Source: Saxidomus purpurata
Lineage: Eukaryota; Mollusca; Bivalvia; Venerida; Veneridae
DNA length: 64,000 nucleotides
Direction: 5' to 3'
Assembly (NCBI GenBank): GCA_022818135.1
Contig: JAFMSR010000010.1
Location: 32,567,504-32,631,503, forward strand
Positions 12,701 to 25,952 of the stretch are shown here, in pieces (position 1 is the first letter of the stretch; the number at the start of each line of letters is the position of its first letter). Made by a program: the position numbers and the translations under genes. Below the pieces are notes generated by a model. That model saw only the letters and a list, made by a program, of their open reading frames with translations. It did not search any database and had not been told where the DNA came from.

Positions 12701-15700
12701 AATTATATTATTGTAAATACACAGTAAGACCGCATTAATTGGTTCTGATGTCCATAGTATAACATAACAGGTTATATCAAGGTCACAGTTAATTTGCAAG
12801 ACTTACAAATGTTATGTTGTGAAAACATACTTCACTTAATTATTAGGTGTATATACCCAGGGGACCTTGAATTTAAATGTTTGATACCATACTGAAATTT
12901 GTCTGCGTAATTTGTCTTGTTTGGGAAAACCCATAGTGCGAGTTTCATTTTCCATAAAGCTTTTTCGAATCACATTAATTTTGTCACTGGCAATTTCAAC
13001 ATGTTCTTAAATTCACCTCAGTTTATCCTGGTTCCCTGACGAAGGTAATGAAAATAAATGAAAATAAATTAGTAGACTATTGTAGGATGTGCAAATGTTG
13101 ATTTTCAAGCACATTGTGTGTACACGTTTTTACCTTTGTTTCAGCCATATTTAGCCTGCCTACCTATAAAACACCTGTTCAGCAAGCTGAATACCTGACC
13201 AACATTTCATGAATAATTTAAACACAAGCTTCGTTTTTCCCATGTGATAATCCTGGAGTTCTACCATAAATTCTGTTTATTTCTCTTCTGTGAATGATTG
13301 CCTATTGTAAAAGGAATTTCCAAGTGGAAACAAATTTACACTCTATTATAGCGGTCTTTGTTTTAGATGCAGTTTTACTATGGATGTTCTAATTCACCTT
13401 CATTTCAAAGGCATTTTCTAGGTTTATCTTACATAGGTATTGTTATGAGGATTTTGTGTTAGGGCTGGTGAAATCGAAGAATTCATACACCAGCTAGCTG
13501 ACACCGCCTTTCCACCCTAACCCAAAACACCCACCCCACCTCCCCTGGTTGAATGCTTTTGATACTCTCTCGCTCAAAGTAAAGAGAATTTACTTCTTTA
13601 ACAGAACATTTTAGCGAAATATAGAGCTGCAAATCTTCATTTGAATACAGATCATTGTAAATCAATATATGCACAAAAACGTAACTAGTTTAAGCTGGAA
13701 ATGTAAGTTATTATTTCGGAAAACGAAACATTCATAGAAAATACAGAAATATCTCCCCCGTCTTAGAGAGTGCAAATAGGAGCTTTTTTAAAGTGGGAAA
13801 TTATACGCAGTTTCAGTGAGATGCAATGAATTACCAGTACTTTTTTGTGTTGGTTTTGAAGAAAATAACATGAAATTACTGGTTGCCAAGCGAAACCTTG
13901 TGGCAGATAAATTTTATCTTCATTTTTATCAAATAAACCATTAAAAGGCAATAAAGTGATGATTTTTATTTATACTCAGCATTAAATACTTCCTAATATG
14001 ACTGTACATCTTACGATAATTTGGTCAGTGGCCTTTTCTATCCAAAGTCCCATTAAGGGGTCAGTAAACCGATGTTTGTTCAAGAAAGATACTTGCAGTA
14101 GAAAAATGTTTTGAAAATAAGCGACAAACTGACTGTTTATGAAATGCAGGTTTCAGGTTTGGGACTTGGTAGCAAAGCTGTTAGTTGCATTATGAAGTTG
14201 TATAGTGATCAGAACAGTATCAGTGTAGGCTGGTGCTCTTGTTTCCTAAACTATAATAATTAGCAAAAGGTATTAGCATTATATCTTATATTACTGATGC
14301 ATTATTAATAGGCATAGTAAATTTGTGCTAGTATTGAATTAAATTTTATGCTGTGCCGATCCCGTGGGAACCATTGGTAACTACATTGTATACATGTACT
14401 GCCATTTGTCACCTGGTTCCCCGCTGATGTACTTGATTTATTTTTGTTATTATACGATCGCATGGAAAATAATAGCGATGTAATCATAGTTGGTCGTGTG
14501 CCACCATCCAACCATAATACTAGCGAGTATAACAACTCAATTTCCTAAAGGTGCTAAGTTAGTGAGGCGTATCAAGAGAGTAGCTTTTTGTAGCCTTTGT
14601 TCTTAAGAAGGTTCTTAAGTTTTTAAAACCATATTCAGTGGATTGGGGACGGGGAAATAAAATTCTGACAATTTATCAAAAGCCAAGTGGCCGTTTAGGA
14701 AATAAAACACTGTTTGAGTTTACAAACGAAAGTATTTTTACTTTATCGTAAGATTCTATTAACCCAAATAACTCTGTTGTCATTTGAAAACATTTTGAAT
14801 AAAAGGACGACTGCAGTTTTGAATGAGAAAAAGGGCTTAATCATACTTAAAATTTTGCTGATTGTATTGATAAGGGAATTGTGTACAAATTTTTATGTGA
14901 AGTCATAAAACACATTGTTAGCTTTTTGCAGAAAGACTGCTTTATCATATTGAAAAATCTTAAGCATGAGGTCACAGTGTAGTACCTTTACTTGTACAGG
15001 TTGATTTTCACTACTGTTTGAAGACATTATTTAAGGAAAAAAAAGTAGAAAGTTTGCTGACCTACCATGATTTTCCCATTTGGCAAATTTTTAAGGAGCA
15101 ATGAAATTTTTATCAACTTTGGATCTAAATATAACAGTCTAAATGTAATCAGTTTATGGGAGATAAGTCATTTCTGCGAAAATTAACAAAAATTTCAAGT
15201 GCGTGATTTTAAATTTTAGAGATAATGGACGCCTTGTCAAGTGTCCAGCAAATGAAATGATTTGGCTAACATTAAGATTGGGAATTGCTTTTGAAATGTA
15301 AGGTAATCTGCAGATTATGGTGTGGGATTGGGTCAAAAGGGGAGGCTTAAAGGGGACGGTTATTAATGATGTAGCGGGATTTATACACTGATCCCGTCAT
15401 CTTGAACTCTTCTGGCCATGTGGTGGGTTGCCCTCGAAACTTTATATAGTAACCCTAACAAATGTTCACAGCAGATGAGTTAAATCCTTTACTGTAACAC
15501 TTCTAAAATTTTCTCCACATTTTAACAGTTTTGATTTTTTTGAAAGAAAACTTCAATTCAAGTTAATCATAAAGAAATTCAGATAGGAAACCTGCTTCTT
15601 CCAGTAGCCATTTGGTTAAAACTCGGCACTAATTAGAAATTTGGAAGAAATTCTGAGAGAGCTAAGTCCAGGAGATAATAAATCCTGGCCCCCAGGTCAC

Positions 15701-18700
15701 AGCCATTGCCAACTTAGGATGAACTAATTTATTGCCAAATGGCCGACAAGTTCACCCCGCCTCGTTCTCAGAATTAATGGAATTTGTTCAGCGGCCTCTC
15801 ATCACTGAAACAGATCAACCAAGTGAATCGAGACTTAAATGGAATTTTCCTGTTTTCATATGAGAGACCCATGTTCTTACAAGTGACAACCTATTTGTTC
15901 ATATTTAGTCTTTTGTTTGCCGCCTGATGTTTGTATTTCTTCAGACGTTATATCTAACACACTGAAACTTTTCACTACAATTTCCATTATGGTTTCCATA
16001 AGTACTTAATGTCTCGCAGTTTTATTTGACATTGGTGAAGTGTTGTAATATTTATGTGAAACATAAACGAACATTTTTCATCATTCTGATGGTATCATGT
16101 AAGTTGCGAGTTTGTGCATTTTAAGGCAACGTGTCTTGCTGGATCCAGAAAGTGTGCCAGTTAACGGAAGGAAGGATTTTAATTGATCAGTTCATGTATC
16201 TAAGTGATGAACATTGTAAAATTAGGAGGGAGAGAAAAAGGTCTGAGTAGTTAGTTGATGACCTGGATTAACCCGTGCAGGAAGAGATTATAGCAATTGC
16301 CATCTACAAGATCATTACTCCCGAAAACTGAGCATCCCTAAGAACCCTAGATATTGTTGTCCAAATCTTTGGACCAGGGTATCTTGTTTTACCTTTGTGC
16401 ATTTATAGGCTAATGAAAGTTAACATTTATGTTGCTATTTATTTTACAGAGATGACAGATATTCATCAAAGCTTATTAGACGTTTTTGGCATCATTCCTT
16501 AATTTGCAGAAAAATCACTGATGTTTAAAAGAAACAAGTTCTTTCAAATCAACTGACAGAGTAATTTTATGTTCTTACATGCGATTAATTTGATTGGAGA
16601 ACTATCGATTTTCTGCCTTCAAAGCAAGCAGAATCACTCGGCAAGATGGGGCATAAAGCATCTTAGTGGATAACCATTTATAAAACAATTTCTCTTGAAG
16701 AACTGTATGAAACCTCTCAAAAATGTCTTGTTGGGAATTCTCGTTTGCTAATTGAACTTAAATTTGTTACGTCAAAAAGAGTGTTCTTTGTGTTTTTGTT
16801 CCAAATACAGAAGATTTTGATGGCGTAGGCTTGTGCAAACTTGTGAGAACTGTAGAAATGTTACCCTGAAGCGTACTGAATAGAATTTATTGCTTTTGCA
16901 TTTCCCTCTAGTAGTTTGCTTTGCTAATAGCTTTGGAAGAAACTGAGCACAAAATGGTTTCAATGGTTAGTGTTGGGAGGGTTTTTCTGCACTATGCCAA
17001 AAAAAGAAATACACATGGAAACTGGCAGCAAAAGCATGTCATTTTCCCCAACATTTATGGTGCTTATCTATGAAAACAATATTTTTTAAGTGGCAGAAAT
17101 ACTCTGTGTGCATTTACCCATAATCCTTTGTGTCAGGAACTCAACTGTATTTTATGTTTTTCAAAGGCTCTGCTTGATTAAGTTTCTGATGAATGTTTAT
17201 TCAGAACAATGTTCCAACTCTCAAGTTCTTCAAACATAACCGATCAGAAGAGAGTGTTTGCTCTGCAGTCCCCTGGCACACATTAATCTAAACAAGGCAT
17301 ACTAAGCCCATAAAAAATGATATTCTTTACACTGGAAGGTCCCAAGACATGTTGGTCTAGCATAATAGCCTAGTAATTACTAGAATGCTTATGTTTCAAG
17401 AACCAGCTCTTGTTTTGGTAGTGTTAAGACATTATTGATTTAGCAAGGTTTTATGATTAATTATAAGTCATCCATAATAGGTTTAAATTCCCGAAAACGT
17501 TGGCATGTTTTGTTACATGCCCTTGAAGTTTCTTGGAGAAAAATATTTTTAGTGTAAATTTGCATAAAAAGTCGAAGTTTAAAAAAAAACAGGTTTGAGG
17601 TATTGAATTTGATTAGCAAGAAATGGTTGCTGTTAAACAGTAGCGATGATTTTAAATGAAACTTTTATTTGAACGGACCAGCAGCAGTATTAAATGAGAG
17701 CTATTGAATGTGTAAAATAATAATATACAAGTCCATTTACCCCCTGTGTGCATCAGGGTCATTCATTCTTTAATAACATAAAGTAATAATAAGTACTGTG
17801 TATTCATAAATTCCTCCCTGGGAATTTGTGCTTCATTTCGAGAATGGGCAATTGTTAGGAGAGATTGAAATTCCCTGTAATGCCGTTCACTCGTAAAATC
17901 CTGGAAGTATCGAGGCGACTCGAGTGGAATAATGCAGCTTCCCCGTCACATTATTAGGTAAACATTGTACCGGGGTCCTCAATAGGGAATGATTGTTAAT
18001 GGTTTGAGATTTTAATTAAATCACGGACATGGCTAACAAGACAAAAAATGTAATTTTCCCTAGGAAACTTTGTCAGAAGTGAGATTACTCATGGAAATAG
18101 TCTTTGACCGTGTGGAAGTACTTGTTTGGTTTCAGTACATAAATAAAACTTAAGTTCATAATTTATCAGCGTTGGAGAAACAAGAAGCACCGAGTCCAGT
18201 AGTAATTGCTTATTTACCTCAGTGGTAAATTGAATAGTCTCGTTTCAAAATATTCCCCGAGTGAAGAGAAAATAGAAGTGGCCGCAGTAAATGTGTTTTC
18301 CCGAGCTTGACATTCGCCAGTCTCTCGTTGCTAAGGAATGAAAAGCTGATTATAAGAAACATGTCACCACATGTCCTCTCCACTGGCTGCTGTATAAACA
18401 GCGACACTAAATAACGGTATCATAAATACACGCTGTAACTTTACCCAGCCGTAATTTTATCCAGCTTCAAACTAGATTGTGGCTGATTTCGAGAAAACGT
18501 ATTGGAAACGACATTGAAATGATTGGTCCAATCTAGATTGAATGATAGTTGCTAAAAACATTTACCACACAAATGGACAAAATTTGTTAAAAGCATGGAA
18601 GAATAGACAAATTTGGTCAATTAGATAACGTAAATGTGACAGTATTGTATTAGAGACAGTACTACAAATTTGCCTTTTCAAAATTACAGTTCTTGGCTGT

Positions 18701-19267
18701 CATTTACATGTAATAAATTTTTGAAATAAATGAGTCCTAAAAACGACTTTTAAAAAATGGAAGGATAAAATAAAGCGTTGTATCTTGCTGTGGGACATGT
18801 TCTCAAGAAATTATCCTATAGTCTTAATTAAGTACATGGCTGAAGTTGAGTATATCATTTTATATCCATGTAGGGAACTGAGACATAGAGATAGCAATCA
18901 ACCCTTATGGAATATTCCATCTCCATGGAAACCAAAATTTATGGCTGGCCTGTCAACAGAAGATTTTGTCATACAGAAACGAACTGTAATATGTTATTAT
19001 ATAAATAGCTATAAAACTTTCCTCAGAAATGTTCTTTTGGCATAAAAGGTGTGTTGAGTCTTAATTTGCCGAGTTTTAGCCTTCACGGTTCTTTATGTTT
19101 GAAAAGCTTGGAAATAGATTTTGGTTAGTGAAATACTGTGTGTGTTTATGTTAGATTTGGAAAGACTTTGCAGTAAGGTTGTCTGAGGGTCTGAAGGTTA
19201 CTGTTAGGAGAACAAGATCGCCCTTATTTCATGTGGCATGTGGCGAGAAACGTATAAAAAAGCTTTT

Positions 19268-19462
19268 AACATTAGCCGGCTGGCAGCGAGTAATTTTGTC
19301 TTAGCCATCAGTGTAGATCATGATCAGTCTGTAATAAATTCAGATCACCATCTGCACTGATTGCCACCCAGTCAGTAACTCTTCCAATCAGCAAAAAGAA
19401 TTGATGATTCTATCCAAATTGAAAGCTGGACGAGTCCAGTTTAGAAATTTAGCAGGATCAAG
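19268..19462 (+). repeat. Dispersed ~200-bp clam repeat, copy 2
   Basis: This copy contains GTGTAGATCATGATCAGTCT, a CATCTGCACTGATTGCC block, 'CCAAATTGAAAGCTGGACGA' and the tail 'TTTAGAAATTTAGCAGGATC'. It is one of the better preserved copies in the window. It lies in the onecut intron in the same orientation as the gene. Confidence 0.65.
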
Positions 19463-22400
19463 TTTACATACAGGCCCTACCTATATACTTCAGCATAGAT
19501 TTTTAGGAAACTGTTTGGTGTCAAGGGCGAGTTTGATGCTCCAGTAACAATACCAAGCACAAAGTGAGAAGAAAAAACTAAGCCCCGATTCCGATGTGCA
19601 TGTTCTCATTAATTGGTCGTCTACATCTCCTCGCTCGGAGAAAAATGTTCGGAAAATGTTTTTCAGAAGCGTACAATGTGACATCTGCTAGTTACCATAT
19701 TAGATTTAAGTCGCTGCAAACTTTCCAATAGATTGTCTTGCCAAAATCTGTGATTTGCCTTATATGGTAATAATGACATTCATACGAACCAAGTTCAGGC
19801 AGAGATTTTCCCAAGGATCTTTGCATTTACATGTTAAATATAGAGTGTAGGGAAGCATTGGCTGGCTTTACTTTGGAGATAGCAGAATTTGCAGATTAAA
19901 GTTTCCTGTTTTTAGTCAACTAATTTCTTATGAAGATTGATAATTTAGTAAGATAGTAAATCCCTGAAGGATGCTTTTTTCTCTGTTGGTCAGTTTAATG
20001 AAGCTCGTAAGTGCTGGTTGCCATGGCAATAATTTCCGCCATATTTTGTGCTTGAATTAATAACAACATGATAGACAGTGAGATTTGAACATTAATGAGA
20101 TCTTCAGTATAAAATCTTAATCGGCAATAGAAAAGACTATTAATAGTGCTCTGTGACAGTATAAAAGCATTCTAATTTCTTATGGGTCATAATCAGGTCT
20201 TCATTGTGTGAGAGGTTTTGACCTAGCCCTGTTTGAGGTGTAAGTTTTGCATTTGCTGTGACTATAATAATTGTATCTTGCACTTTTCGCGTTTATAAAT
20301 TTCCATCGGGCATCCCTTAGAGCTAATAATGGTACTGTACAAACATGGAAAAGTGAAGTTTTAAAGAATTGTAGGCCTGGTTACTCATTATTTTAAGAAA
20401 TAACTACACCCAATAGTGTGTCATTTCTCACTTGTGCAATAAGTTTAAAAGTTAGGTTATGTCTTGGAGACAAGTTATAAAGCTCTGATCATGAAAGCAA
20501 GAAGACTGGAAAATGACAAACTGAACTAATTGATGTATGTAGACCTCTGAAAAGAGGGGTAGAACTTAGATCCGAGGGAGACCGGTTTTGAGCATGGAGA
20601 AAATGCATGTATTGCAAAAATCTTCTCGATGTGAAGATCTCTTTCTGAAATTCACTTAAGGGGTTCTGTAGGTATATAGTCAGATCTCGTTCGGTTAAGA
20701 GTCCATGAAAATTTAACAGTTGAAAGCATATGACTTACAAGAACTTGATGTGAACACTCTTAATGAGATTCCACTGTACTTAGTTAATACAAAAAACAAC
20801 TTCTGACAATGAAAAATCGGAAGCCATATTTCAGTATTACCGTAACAAAATGGCATGTCCTTCCAGCAGAATGCCTAAGCAGAAATCATCGGCTTGTTTT
20901 GCCTTTTTGCATTTATATAAAGATTTGCCTTGTGATAATTTCACGACTTATCCGAAAATATTCCAATAATGGCATATCAGGATTTCGTGAAATCGGGTTG
21001 TATTTACAAAGAGATTCCGGCTCTCAGTAAAGTTATTTATGATACATCTGTACTGACTTGATTATGTTTTATAACACCGGAATCTTCTTTATGAATATTT
21101 TACCATCCTTTTTAATAAATAAATAAGCAATTCATAGACAAATAAAGATTAAGATATTTACCCAGAGATTCAGAAAGAAATATGACCTGCTAAAGGCGAA
21201 AAAAAATTGTAATTTTTTTTTAGTTGTTCAAGTCTTTGTCAAACGTGTATACAGGATCAAGTGTTGTCTTGTGAGTGTTTAGTTGATAGGAAAAGAATTA
21301 GAAATCATGGATGAAAATGATACAACTAGAGGGCTCAATACATCTTGCGTTAATTAATAAAATGCTTAAAATTGTCATACCTCCCGAACCTAGGTGTTAC
21401 TTTATTTTGTTTGAACTTGAAGAAATTAAACAAAAATGATTGAGATGTTGCCTTGGCAACCATATTATTGGCAGACTTTTACTGACTTTCTACCTTTATG
21501 TAGGGATTTTATCGCAGGTGTTTGTGTGAAAATTAATTAGTCTGTAGTTGACAGGGCCGATAGGTAGGATTTGTCAAACATGGGAGAAAAGATTATTCAG
21601 ATTATAGCTACTGGGCTTTGTTTTATCACCTACTGCCTCGTCAACTATATATATATATACTGTTAGTCATAAACAAACTGCTTTGACCTTTATAATCCAT
21701 TTGAAAATATTGTCACAAGACTTGAAGATGTTATGTGATTGAAGTACTGTTCATTATTGTAATTTTTTAACTCTCTTGTTCAAGGTTATGTGACACTGAG
21801 GTAGTCAGAAAAGTGCTTGCAATTGTCCATGAGGAATTGTAATCTGTGGTATAAAACGATTAACAAAATGCTTATGATGAGATCAACTGGCCGTGTTGGT
21901 GAAAATTGTAATATAATGATAATATAATCCATTCAAATTTTGCAAGGCTCATTATATTTGTCATTGGTAAAAGCTCAATTCAGAATTGATTTATATTTGG
22001 TTATGGAGAACAGTTACCACTTAACATATGTGCTTTTAGGGATGAATTATATGAAAATTTTAATATAATTTACATTAAAATTAAAACACAAAAATGTTCA
22101 TCCTGGAAAAGAACCCAAAATGAGTATTTAGCTTGTATTGCACAAATTCATAGATTGAAAGACTACCAAAATTGCTTTAATCCTATTGTAGTCAGTTTTG
22201 CCAAATATTGTGTTACAATATAAATTTGTCTGACTGTTATGTCAGGTAATGAAAAATTCAAAGTTTTCTGGTTTTAATCGGCGCCTTACACTCCAAACAA
22301 AATGAAGTTTTGATGCTTGCAAGACTCATCTGTCATAGAAATTGCATTTCTTCCAAAAGTTATAGATTTGACTTCTTGTGAAAACAAATACACTTTTATT

Positions 22401-22845
22401 TATGTCTCGGCATTGTCTTCTGTTGTATTGTATGTTCAAATTGTTCAGTATGTTTTTTACAGCAATGTGCTACATAGTTATTTTGATTAAAACTTGCCAA
22501 GAGCAGATTTACTGAAATTGATTATTTATTTATAAAACAAAACTTTCATGTATAGTCACTTTGTTAGTTATTTAGAAAGAAAGGTTAACTAAGTTCTTAG
22601 CACCAAATTTTTGATGAAACAATAAGCAGTAATAACTTTGTTGACTTCAGTAGATGTATTTGTATTGATGGAAGGCCTCTGAAAGTCATTGCTGATAATA
22701 GAGAAATTTGAAATTCAGTTCTTATGGTTAACAAGTTAATTTCTAGACAAGTAGGCCAGCACTGGAACATACAAATGCGTGCCCTTAAAAAGATTCTTCT
22801 CTGCAGGGACATTTTATTTCATGAAATTAGAAGATTTCTAAATGT

Positions 22846-22872
22846 GTCTCCTTTCTTCTTTTGTTTCAGCAG
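22846..22872 (+). other. Splice acceptor with tandem NAGNAG motif
   Basis: A T-rich tract (CTCCTTTCTTCTTTTGTTT) runs into CAGCAG just before the homeodomain exon. The first AG (22868-22869) starts the exon at 22870 and the second (22871-22872) at 22873. Both keep the reading frame and differ by one residue just before KRKE. NAGNAG acceptors are a known source of one-codon alternative splicing, but which AG is used cannot be told from sequence alone. Confidence 0.75.
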
Positions 22873-23159
22873 TGAAAAGAAAAGAATCGGAAATGTCTAC
22901 CCCTCAGGAAAACCGCGGGCCAAAAAAGCCAAGACTTGTGTTTACTGACATTCAGCGTCGCACCCTACATGCAATATTCAAGGAGACCAAACGACCTTCT
23001 AAGGAAATGCAAGCTACGATAGCCCAGCAACTTGGTCTAGAAGTTACAACTGTTGCAAACTTTTTCATGAACGCGCGGCGGAGATCGGTTGATAAGTGGC
23101 GGGATGATAACGGTAACGATAATCGAGACAGTGCACCGACAGGTATGCCCAAAAGTTGA
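22870..23159 (+). CDS. onecut: ONECUT/HNF6-class homeobox transcription factor, C-terminal (homeodomain) exon
   Basis: Partial CDS: this is the last coding exon as read here. ONECUT proteins are nuclear DNA-binding factors that pair one CUT domain with a divergent homeodomain and act in neural, sensory and endodermal differentiation in animals. The exon gives about 96 residues starting (A)VKRKESE, a linker typical of the family, then a 60-residue homeodomain at about residues 18-77 (22920-23099). The hydrophobic core positions F8, L16 and F20 are present. The recognition helix reads FFMNARRR, with Phe at position 48 and Met at 50 instead of the usual Trp and Gln; this is the ONECUT signature, and the invariant Asn51 is kept. 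The tail is short and polar and ends MPKS-stop. The exon is preceded by a pyrimidine-rich acceptor ending TTTCAG and begins in phase 1, so an upstream exon must supply the first base of the first codon. The CUT domain is not in this window. Class identification is very secure; the exact C-terminus is less so, because a donor-like CAG|GTATGC lies at 23140-23148. Confidence 0.93.
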
Positions 23160-23776
23160 GAATAATATCATGTCACTGTAACGACTGTGTTGTTTTATGC
23201 GTAAAACAACAGAAATCAACAAACTCCGTGAGTGTTCGCGAAAAAACAAACAACAAAAGCAACAGTTCGTAAAACAGACAACGCTGAATGTTGCTTAATG
23301 AATCAGGGTGGTGTGTGTTCAAATGCAGTGTTCTGAGGTAATGTACTTACACATAAACATTGAAGAATTTGTGTAGCAAGTGGATTTCAGTGGATTAGCG
23401 TAGGAATATTTCTTAAATGTGTATAGAAAAATTTAACATGCTATGTGATGTCATTTGTTGTGCAAATGATAGACAAAACTTGCTGTAGGCTGTTGTGAAA
23501 CGTATGTATAGGTCCATAACCAAAATTCAACTATGTCTCATACCACATACATTATTTGAATATAGAATGATCTGTAAGTAATTGAATCTAATGTGTATAT
23601 ATTGATGTTTTATTTATACAACATTCCCCATTTACTGATGTTAAATTGTGTAAAATTTTATTTAGGTAAAGGTATTGTTTTAGAATCGGCGTAAGGAAGA
23701 TTCTCGGCTCAAGTAACGGTAGCAGATTAGTGATCCTATTTATTTCTCCGTGTTGATTTATAATACTTTGTTTTAC

Positions 23777-23793
23777 TTTTTTTTTTTTTTTTT
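23777..23793 (+). repeat. Poly-T tract
   Basis: Seventeen consecutive T residues downstream of the homeobox stop codon. Read on the minus strand this is a poly-A tract, but no retroposed body is recognisable next to it. Confidence 0.85.
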
Positions 23794-24851
23794 GGTAGCG
23801 AGATGTAGATGAGTTTTCCTTCTTTGTTTTTCCGGTCAAATGAACAACTGTATTTTACCATGCATTTTTACAATGATCTGAGCATATATAAATATGTATA
23901 TATATATTTATCACAAACAGATGTGCTGACTCTAACTTATAATTATAACTGTGCTTTTAAAATGAAATCCATTAGTTGGAACAGGGAAAAATTCGTGACG
24001 GAACAGGTTCCCACCCTTTTTTGGTCCCATTTCCTTATATTTTATATTTTTAAATTGTTAAAGATTTTGCAAGATTAAATCACTGCATTGATTAAAGACT
24101 CAATCAAGTACTCCATGGAAAATGGAAGTAGCAGTTTGTTAAATTGGAAGTTCAGAGTAACCCTACAAAAATACATGCTTTTTAAACTCCAAAATAGTAG
24201 AATCTGCTCCGGCCGAAGACTGTGCAGAAATGCACATTTGGGAATGTTTCATCTTGAGCTATGATTGACCCTGAAATTTTTATTTGGTCTGTTATTCCAG
24301 ACAAACTTCTAAGGGGCATCTACAAACAAAAATTGATGTAAGAACAGTGAACTAAGCCAAGATGTTACGAAATTTAAGCCTGATTTAAGCACTGGTTTAT
24401 GAAAGTGCCATCATTTTTTCTGCATCTTATAGTATTTTGGATGCATCTCTCTTGGGACTAAAGGTTTCTTTTTATCTTGGAAATCCATGTTGATTAAATC
24501 GACATAAATCAGGTACATTTTTACACATTTGGAAGCCGTTTTAGGCATTTCATGTGGACATTGTATTTTCAGTCTCAGAAATCCGAAACTTATACAGTAC
24601 GCATGTGAAATCCTTCAAAACTTCAAACAATCCTGAATTGATCTTATTTCATTTTATTTATTTCTCATCCAATCAAAGGAGTCGAAAATATTATCATTTC
24701 TTCATTGTCAAAAAGCATTCCATGACATGATGACATCATTCCATGAACATTATTTGTGTATATTGAAGCATGCATCAGTTTTGATTCATAGTTCTTTCAT
24801 GGTAAAAAGCATCTCAGAAACTTTAAACATTCTCACTTTACAATACTTTCT

Positions 24852-24990
24852 CATGGTATCGTAAGAATTCTGCCATTACACTACCTTAACATCGTATCGT
24901 AGGAATTAATCCTTACAATACTTACATCATCGTATCGTAAGAATTAATTGTTACAGTACTACCACATTGTATTGTAAGAAACATTCTTAT
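24852..24990 (+). repeat. Tandem repeat, about 38-bp palindromic unit, ~4 copies
   Basis: The motif CGTATCGTAAGAATT recurs, with variation, at about 24855, 24893, 24930 and 24968, giving spacings of 38, 37 and 38 bases. Each unit pairs GTAAGAATT with a following TTAC or CTTAC, so the transcript could form a series of small hairpins. It lies in the stretch that may be the onecut 3' UTR. Confidence 0.7.
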
Positions 24991-25751
24991 TCTTCCAATT
25001 TTTCCTGTCTCATTTTGCCTCTGCCTTTTTGTTTGTGATTGAAACTTGAGGTTTACACAATTTTAAAGAAATGTTTTGGTTTCCTCCTTTGTACATGAAA
25101 AATCCATCATTATCAGAAAAGTATTAGTGTTTATTTATGTTAGATAAATTTGAATAAATACACAAGATATTTTTGTTTCACTCTCTTTATGAACAAGGAA
25201 GTCGCTTCAGTTTTCAGTTGCGAGAAAATATTTCATAGAAAATAAAAAAAGAATAGTCATATCAGATTTTTTGTAATTATCTACTCGCATTACCTGTAGC
25301 ATTTCATCAAGATTTATCCGGAGGCTTATTTAGAGTAACAGAATAATTGCTGGCAATTTATGTGCAATAACAGTTCTTGAACTAGTTAGAAAAGATCAGA
25401 ATATCACAGTTTCATTCATAATGGCAGTTTATTCCACTACTCTGTATAATGTAATTCAGGAGTCCTGTACATAACGATGTATTCACACAATTTTTATGCG
25501 ACCATTTTTTTTTACTGCGTCAATGTTGTGTGTGACGATGTACACATAAAACACATATACATGTATAATTCTTTTTTGTGTGTATTTTTAAAATCCATTT
25601 TTATATGCGACTTACATACAATACGACAGAGGTATTAATACAAATTCTTCTTTTCCTGTTAATTTTGAGTTTTCGATTACTCTAACTTTTTATTTCTCTA
25701 TATTAAAGGCCATGTCTTTTGTATTTTGTGAATAGAAGTACAATGTACTTG

Positions 25752-25952
25752 AACCTATCACCTGCTGGACCGAGACAGTTCTGCTTTTATAACTGGTGTA
25801 GATCATGACTCTGCAAATCTCTACAGGCTTATCATAGTCTATACTGTGGCTATTTATTTCTTATTTATTTTCATCCAGCACCTTTATCAACGAAAATCAG
25901 TATTGCCTGAATTAAAACATGAATTTAAGTCATTTTAGAAGTTTAACAGGAT
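25752..25952 (+). repeat. Dispersed ~200-bp clam repeat, copy 3 (diverged)
   Basis: Begins near 'ACCTATCACCTGCTGGAC', has GGTGTAGATCATGACTCTGC in the core and ends 'TTTTAGAAGTTTAACAGGAT'. The central blocks are more diverged than in copies 2, 4 and 5. It is in the same orientation as onecut and lies downstream of its stop codon. Confidence 0.5.

Larger units (their letters stand above)
1..22869 (+). other. Long onecut intron (5' end outside window)
   Basis: The homeodomain exon needs an upstream exon carrying the CUT domain, and no reading frame here encodes CUT-like sequence. The whole stretch is therefore best read as intron, more than 22.8 kb long, although untranslated or very small exons cannot be excluded. 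It is AT-rich with many stops in all frames. Apart from two copies of a dispersed clam repeat (2660-2865, 19268-19462), a decayed inverted-terminus element (5929-7444) and short simple-sequence runs, I see nothing annotatable. It could hold enhancers, but without a comparison genome none can be picked out. The onecut assignment rests on the downstream exon. Confidence 0.7.

Noticed and set aside
22952..23249. Minus-strand frames opposite the homeodomain exon
   Set aside because: Antisense shadows of the conserved onecut coding sequence.
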